Shown here: positions 22,428-26,072 of the stretch, one piece after another
Numbering within the stretch: the stretch's first letter is position 1
How the letters are laid out: every line of letters starts with the position of its first letter
Assembly: GCA_049965795.1 (NCBI GenBank)
Contig: JBMFVW010000024.1
Coordinates: forward strand, 1-26,072
Direction of reading: 5' to 3'
Origin: Acidulodesulfobacterium_A sp049965795
GTDB taxonomy: Bacteria; SZUA-79; Acidulodesulfobacterales; Acidulodesulfobacteraceae
DNA length: 26,072 bases
Notes under the pieces: model-generated
Databases searched by the model: none
Seen by the model: the letters and a program-made list of their open reading frames with translations, nothing else
What the model was told of the DNA's origin: nothing
Made by a program: the position numbers and the translations under genes

Positions 22428-23243
22428 ATGGAAAATAACGTAATTTTATCAGTTTCAGGCGTTTCCAAACACTATAAATATTACAAAACGCTGTTCGATA
22501 TAAAAAAGAATGTGATAAAAGCTGTTGACGGCGTTTCGTTCGACGTTTATAAAAATGAAATATTTGCCGTAGTAGGGGAGACGGGATGCGGAAAATCGAC
22601 GCTTTCCAAGTTAATTTTAGGATTGACTGAAAAAACTTCCGGCAAAATATATTTTAAAGGCGAACTACTTGATTATAAAAATAAAAAAAAAGATTTCAGG
22701 AAAAAGATACAGATACTTTTTCAAGACCCCTATTCGTCGTTGAATCCAAAAAAGAAGATATATAAAATAGTATCTTATCCTGCTGTAAGAAACGGTATTA
22801 TAAAGAACAAAAAGAAAGACAGAATAGAATTTGCCGCAGAACAGCTTAAAGTCGTCGGACTGCCCGAATCAATAGCTTTAAACTATCCGCATATGCTTTC
22901 CGGCGGACAGAGGCAGAGAGTCGGAATAGCACGGTGCCTGTCCGTTCGTCCGGAACTGCTTATACTCGACGAGCCGGTTTCCGCTTTGGACGTTTCCGTT
23001 TCCGCCCAGATTTTAAATCTGCTGATGGATTTAAAAAACGAAACCGGCATGAGCTATATATTTATTACCCACGATTTAAAATTGGTCAGACACCTTGCAG
23101 ACAGGGTATGCGTTATGTACGGCGGAAAGATAATGGAGATTGCAGAAACCGACGATTTTTTTAAAAATCCGTCGCATCCTTATTCTAAATCTCTTCTTGA
23201 ATCTATGTCTTTTTTAACCTCTTCTATTCGTCGGAATCTTTAA
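22428..23243 (+). CDS. oppF: Oligopeptide ABC transporter ATPase (OppF/DppF type), short C-terminus
   Basis: Second ATPase of the peptide importer, expected to pair with the upstream OppD. Walker A GETGCGKS is near 48-55. Q-loop FQDPYSSLNP, signature LSGGQRQR, Walker B LILDEPVSALD and ITHD follow. The protein is 271 residues and stops soon after HPYSKSLLESM. The Cys-containing C-terminal extension found in most OppF proteins of 300-330 residues is missing. The start lacks a Shine-Dalgarno and lies six bases after oppD, so translational coupling is likely. The last 20 bases overlap the end of the convergent dksA-like gene. Confidence 0.88.
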   Translation: MENNVILSVSGVSKHYKYYKTLFDIKKNVIKAVDGVSFDVYKNEIFAVVGETGCGKSTLSKLILGLTEKTSGKIYFKGELLDYKNKKKDFRKKIQILFQDPYSSLNPKKKIYKIVSYPAVRNGIIKNKKKDRIEFAAEQLKVVGLPESIALNYPHMLSGGQRQRVGIARCLSVRPELLILDEPVSALDVSVSAQILNLLMDLKNETGMSYIFITHDLKLVRHLADRVCVMYGGKIMEIAETDDFFKNPSHPYSKSLLESMSFLTSSIRRNL

Positions 23244-23703
23244 AAGTTTCGTCGTCGTTTATTAAAGAAAGCGTATTCAAGTGGTCGATATAATCTTCGT
23301 TCAGCTGCTTCTTTTCTTCTTCTTCAGCTTTAGACTGGCAGTTTATGCATAAGTTGGAATAAGGTATAATTTTTAATCTTTTTTTAGAAATAGGTTCGCC
23401 GCATTCGTCGCATATTCCGTAAGTCCCTTCTTTAATCTTTAAAAGCGCATTGTCTATTTCCCTCACCTTTTTTCTTTCTCTGTCTCCAAGCATATACATA
23501 AGTTCCCTGTCTCTTTCGCTGGATGCGATGTCGTAGTTGTCGCCGCGGTATTCGGTTGAATCTTTAGACGAACCTTCTTTTATGCCGGCGTCTATTTCTT
23601 TAAAAATGTCTTTTTTCATTTTTATTAATATTTTTTTTGCCGACTCTATTTCGGCATTTGAAAATGCGTGCTCGTCTTTATTTTCTTTATCCGTATTTTT
23701 CAT
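23224..23703 (-). CDS. dksA: DksA/TraR-family C4 zinc-finger regulator
   Basis: RNA-polymerase secondary-channel regulator that, with ppGpp, adjusts rRNA, ribosomal-protein and amino-acid promoters. Residues 20-90 form the coiled-coil hairpin, with the tip motif DNYDIA (55-60) matching the DxxDxA of active DksA. The zinc finger has C98, C101, C119 and C122. The acidic C-terminal tail (about 125-159) is longer than in E. coli, and the N-terminus is highly charged. GGAGG precedes the ATG, and a promoter lies upstream. The 3' end overlaps oppF by 20 bases in convergent orientation. Confidence 0.88.
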   Translation of the reverse strand: MKNTDKENKDEHAFSNAEIESAKKILIKMKKDIFKEIDAGIKEGSSKDSTEYRGDNYDIASSERDRELMYMLGDRERKKVREIDNALLKIKEGTYGICDECGEPISKKRLKIIPYSNLCINCQSKAEEEEKKQLNEDYIDHLNTLSLINDDETFKDSDE

Positions 23704-23743
23704 AAATTATTCCTCCGATATTATTTGTCAAAAATGTGTGAAT

Positions 23744-23772
23744 AGTATATATTTAATTAAATATAATTGCAA
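23744..23772 (-). promoter_or_regulatory. Promoter of the dksA-like gene
   Basis: On the minus strand TTGCAA (23772-23767), 17 bases and TATACT (23749-23744) form a good sigma-70 promoter. Transcription should begin near 23737, giving a leader of about 34 bases with GGAGG before the ATG. The dispersed-repeat copy starts only 12 bases upstream of the -35 box. Confidence 0.65.
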
Positions 23773-23783
23773 GATTAAAACCA

Positions 23784-23940
23784 AAAATTGCTGATAGAAA
23801 CTTTAAAGTTCGATAAAATATAGAGTAATAATGAAGGAAAATTCGGAACAATTAATACATAAAGTTCCTGCAGTATCTAATTTGAGACGGGGACAGAATT
23901 GAATTCCGTCCCCGTATTTAGGTAATCTGACTCCTTTTCC
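23784..23940 (+). repeat. Composite dispersed-repeat copy upstream of the dGTPase gene
   Basis: The left part (23784-23848) aligns over about 65 bases with the element at 19057. It begins AAAATTGCTGATAG and ends AAGGAAAATTCGGAA. After about 40 unrelated bases comes a strong hairpin (23887-23915). The right-end motif AATCTGACTCCTTTTCC follows at 23924-23940, one mismatch from the copies at 8520 and 18397. This fills most of the 286-bp gene-free gap between the dksA-like gene and the dGTPase. No ORF is present. Confidence 0.65.
23887..23915. repeat. Strong palindromic hairpin inside the composite repeat
   Basis: ACGGGGAC (23887-23894) pairs with GTCCCCGT (23908-23915). After one A-C mismatch the inner GAATTGAATTC also folds back almost completely, giving about 13 base pairs in a 29-base sequence. 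No T-run follows (TATTTAGG), so terminator function is doubtful. GC-rich palindromes of this form are typical of REP/RAYT-type intergenic units. Confidence 0.65.
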
Positions 23941-23989
23941 TGATATAAAAGATTATAAAAATTTTAATTTTTAGCGGAGGCGGCGTTTA

Positions 23990-25534
23990 ATGTTAGACGA
24001 AAGAGTATTTGATTACGGATATACCGATAAGGAAAAAAAGGAAAAAGGGGTAAGGTCGCCTTTTCAAATCGACAGAGACAGAATAATTCATTCCAGCGCA
24101 TTCAGAAGGATGAGGAATAAAACCCAGGTTTTCGGAGTTTTTACGCTGGATTATTACAGGACTAGGCTTACCCATTCTCTCGAAGTATCCCAAATAGCTA
24201 GAGCCTTAACGTCTATTTTGAATAAAAAATACGGACTAAGTTTGGATTTGGATCTTATCGAAGCCGTTTCTCTGGCTCACGATATAGGACACCCGCCTTT
24301 CGGCCATCTCGGCGAATATATTATAAACGAGGAATTAAAAAAAGCTACGAACCGGAAACTTGGTTTCGAGGCTAATGCCCAAAACATAAGAATTCTTAAT
24401 TTCCTGGAAAAAAAATTCTACGATTCTAAAAACAATAAAATATACGGGATTAATCCTTCGCTTAAGACCATAGACGGTATTTTAAAATATAAGATGCCTT
24501 ATTCGTTGTCAGATAAAAACAAGCATTTTATTTACGACGACGACATATTTATACTGGAAAAAATTCACGGAAAAGATTTTATAAATTATTTAAATAAATA
24601 TTCCCTATTTTTCAACGATAAAAATAACAAAACCGCAAAAGATAAATTTTTTGAATTTTCAAGGTGTCTGGAATGCCAGATATTAAATGCGGCAGACGAT
24701 ATCGCGTACGCCACTCATGACATAGAAGACGGGGTAGAGTCTAAACTTATAGATATAGACGGCCGTTTTAAAGTTAACAAATATCTTAAAGAAAGCGGAC
24801 GGTTCGATAAAAATTCAATCGATACTATGGCTGAACGGGTCGATGATTTCTTTTTAAAGTTGAGAAATATTTTCAATATAACGGAAAAAAACGGATTTGA
24901 AAAATTGACGGATTCGGACAAAGATACCGGCAAAGATGTTAAAAATATTAAGGATATCAATTATGACGAAACAGCCGGAAAATACAAATTGAAAGACGAA
25001 ACGATGCATCATATAAAAGTCAAGACTGACCTTAAAGAATTTTTTTCTAATTATATTTCAAAATTTATTTTAAATATTGAGTTAGAAGATAGAAAAAACG
25101 TAGTTAAAAAATTAAAATCTAAATCATATAATTTTTTACATGATATGCCTTTGGAATACGGCAACGATTCATACAAATACGGACTGATATGGAAAAACGG
25201 CGTGGATCTTGAAATAAGCGCACTAAAACAAATTTCTTACAGGCTCGTTATGGAAAACAGAGAAATTCTTTTAAACAGGTATAAAGCTGAAAATATCGTA
25301 AGAAAGCTTTTTTCCGTTTTTTCCGATATCAATAATATCAAGCTTTATCCCGACGACTTTCAGGAACTTTACGAGTTCGGATTTTACGATTCTTTCGGAA
25401 AAGATAAAAACGGCAATCCCGCTTTCCAAGTAATGTGCGCCGATTATATCAGCGGCATGACGGATATGTATGCCATGAAGTTATATTCGTCGCTGTTCGA
25501 CGCAAGAAGTTTTGCGGACAGCCAGCACGCTTAA
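23990..25534 (+). CDS. dgt: Deoxyguanosinetriphosphate triphosphohydrolase-like protein (HD domain)
   Basis: Hydrolyses dNTPs to the nucleoside and triphosphate, helping set dNTP pools. Substrate preference (dGTP or broad) cannot be read from sequence. The HD metal site is H62 (RLTHSLEV), H97-D98 (AHDIGHPPFGH) and D236 or D237 (NAADDIAYATHDIEDG). FRRMRNKTQVF (38-48) is also family-typical. At 514 residues it exceeds the common 330-450. Two charged, Asp/Lys-rich stretches, about 195-225 and 290-345, account for the excess. GGAGG precedes the ATG. The stop codon is followed within three bases by a solo left end of the dispersed repeat. Confidence 0.9.
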   Translation: MLDERVFDYGYTDKEKKEKGVRSPFQIDRDRIIHSSAFRRMRNKTQVFGVFTLDYYRTRLTHSLEVSQIARALTSILNKKYGLSLDLDLIEAVSLAHDIGHPPFGHLGEYIINEELKKATNRKLGFEANAQNIRILNFLEKKFYDSKNNKIYGINPSLKTIDGILKYKMPYSLSDKNKHFIYDDDIFILEKIHGKDFINYLNKYSLFFNDKNNKTAKDKFFEFSRCLECQILNAADDIAYATHDIEDGVESKLIDIDGRFKVNKYLKESGRFDKNSIDTMAERVDDFFLKLRNIFNITEKNGFEKLTDSDKDTGKDVKNIKDINYDETAGKYKLKDETMHHIKVKTDLKEFFSNYISKFILNIELEDRKNVVKKLKSKSYNFLHDMPLEYGNDSYKYGLIWKNGVDLEISALKQISYRLVMENREILLNRYKAENIVRKLFSVFSDINNIKLYPDDFQELYEFGFYDSFGKDKNGNPAFQVMCADYISGMTDMYAMKLYSSLFDARSFADSQHA

Positions 25535-25537
25535 TGC

Positions 25538-25551
25538 AAAATTGCCGATAG
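25538..25551 (+). repeat. Left-end motif of dispersed repeat, just after the dGTPase stop
   Basis: AAAATTGCCGATAG is identical to the left ends at 18374 and 19057 and is again followed by AAA. It begins three bases after the TAA in the 46-bp gap to the convergent gmhA stop. No right-end motif follows. Confidence 0.6.
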
Positions 25552-25580
25552 AAACTGTGCTGCCCGTAACAAATTAGGCA

Positions 25581-26072
25581 TTAAAAAAGGCTGTTTTCCA
25601 CCAATTCGCATATTATATGGGCAATTAATATATGATTTTCCTGGATTCTGGGCGTATCATTAGACGGAATTTTGATTAAATGGTCGCACATTCCGCGTCC
25701 GGCCATTTTTCCGCCGTTTCCGCCGGTAAAACCTATTATTTTCATGCCGATATTTTTTGCAGTATTTATGGCGGTTAAAATATTTTTGGAATTGCCCGAA
25801 GTCGATATTCCCCAGAAAACGTCGTCTTTGCGTGCGTTTGCTTCAAGCTGTCGCGAAAAAACGACCGAAAAATCATAATCGTTAGCTATCGCCGTGAGAT
25901 TTGATGTATTAACCGTAAGGCTTTCTGCTGCGAGAGCTTTTCTTTCTTTATAAAATCTCGAAACAAGTTCCGCCGCTATATGCTGGGCGTCCGCAGCCGA
26001 ACCGCCGTTCCCTGCTATAAAAACTTTACCGCCTTTATCGTAAGCCGAAATAATAGTTTTGGATATTTCTTC
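25581..26072 (-). CDS. gmhA: Phosphoheptose isomerase GmhA (5' end beyond window)
   Basis: Converts sedoheptulose 7-phosphate to D-glycero-D-manno-heptose 7-phosphate, the first step of ADP-heptose synthesis for LPS inner core. The reading frame is open from the stop TAA (25583-25581) to the window edge, giving 163 visible residues without the initiator. The SIS-domain motifs are clear: GNGGSAADAQHIAAEL near the visible start, SLTVNTSNLTA, STSGNSKNI, GFTGGNGGKMA, then VPS-like IPSNDTPRIQE-HI. The C-terminal HI-CELVE is also present. About 25-30 N-terminal residues are probably missing. It is the best single sign of a Gram-negative envelope here. Confidence 0.93.
   Translation of the reverse strand, partial: EEISKTIISAYDKGGKVFIAGNGGSAADAQHIAAELVSRFYKERKALAAESLTVNTSNLTAIANDYDFSVVFSRQLEANARKDDVFWGISTSGNSKNILTAINTAKNIGMKIIGFTGGNGGKMAGRGMCDHLIKIPSNDTPRIQENHILIAHIICELVENSLF

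Noticed and set aside
25672..25878. Plus-strand ORF near the right edge
   Set aside because: It is antisense to gmhA, whose SIS motifs are continuous across the same bases.
1..26072. CRISPR array, prophage or integrated element
   Set aside because: No regularly spaced repeats, integrase, transposase, capsid or toxin-antitoxin genes were seen. Gene content is core metabolism and information processing.

Overview
The window reads as chromosomal DNA of a low-GC, Gram-negative bacterium. Three things point that way. There is a phosphoheptose isomerase of the LPS heptose pathway. The ribosomal cluster has the order rpsF-rpsR-(DUF2232 membrane protein)-rplI-dnaB, which I associate with deltaproteobacteria-type genomes. 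Promoters are clean sigma-70 type. A genuine sulfide:quinone oxidoreductase, two rubredoxins and a cobalamin radical-SAM enzyme suggest a sulfidic, low-oxygen lifestyle. A deltaproteobacterial lineage such as the acid-mine-drainage Sva0485/Acidulodesulfobacterales group is my tentative guess. It rests on family content only.

Layout. 1-2000: an AT-rich leader, sqr and a 64-residue companion protein. 2058-4029: thiE-like and thiC. 4111-5052: a DUF815 AAA+ ATPase. 5231-8519: a membrane diguanylate cyclase overlapping a ROK sugar kinase. 8557-12142 (minus): dnaB, rplI, the DUF2232 protein, rpsR and rpsF. 12219-14914 (minus): an HpnR-like B12 radical-SAM protein, a DivIVA-domain protein and a YggT protein. 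15000-17660 (plus): polX and thiD. 17678-18921 (minus): a secreted DsbA-like thioredoxin and two tandem rubredoxins, one of 59 residues that ordinary length cut-offs miss. 19230-23243 (plus): argS, oppD and oppF. 23224-23703 (minus): a DksA/TraR zinc-finger regulator. 23990-25534 (plus): a dNTP triphosphohydrolase. 25581-26072 (minus): gmhA, cut by the window edge.

The genes are mostly housekeeping. Thiamine synthesis is split between thiE-thiC and thiD. Replication, repair and nucleotide control are represented by dnaB, polX and dgt; translation by S6, S18, L9 and ArgRS. sqr delivers sulfide electrons to quinone. The rubredoxins and the periplasmic thioredoxin-fold protein belong to redox metabolism.

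The most interesting signals are regulatory or repetitive. (1) Several genes without a Shine-Dalgarno have a -10 box ending 5-6 nt before the ATG, so the transcript would start at the start codon. thiE (TTGACA-N17-TATAAT) and the DsbA-like gene (TTGACA-N16-TAAAAT) are the clearest, and dnaB may be a third. (2) A dispersed intergenic repeat family with left end AAAATTGCCGATAG and right end AATCTGACACCTTTTCC occurs at five places, including an 88-bp copy with inverted ends and a composite copy carrying a strong hairpin. (3) One rubredoxin has lost both knuckle glycines. (4) ArgRS carries two extra segments. No CRISPR array, tRNA, rRNA, transposase gene, TPP riboswitch or convincing intrinsic terminator was seen.
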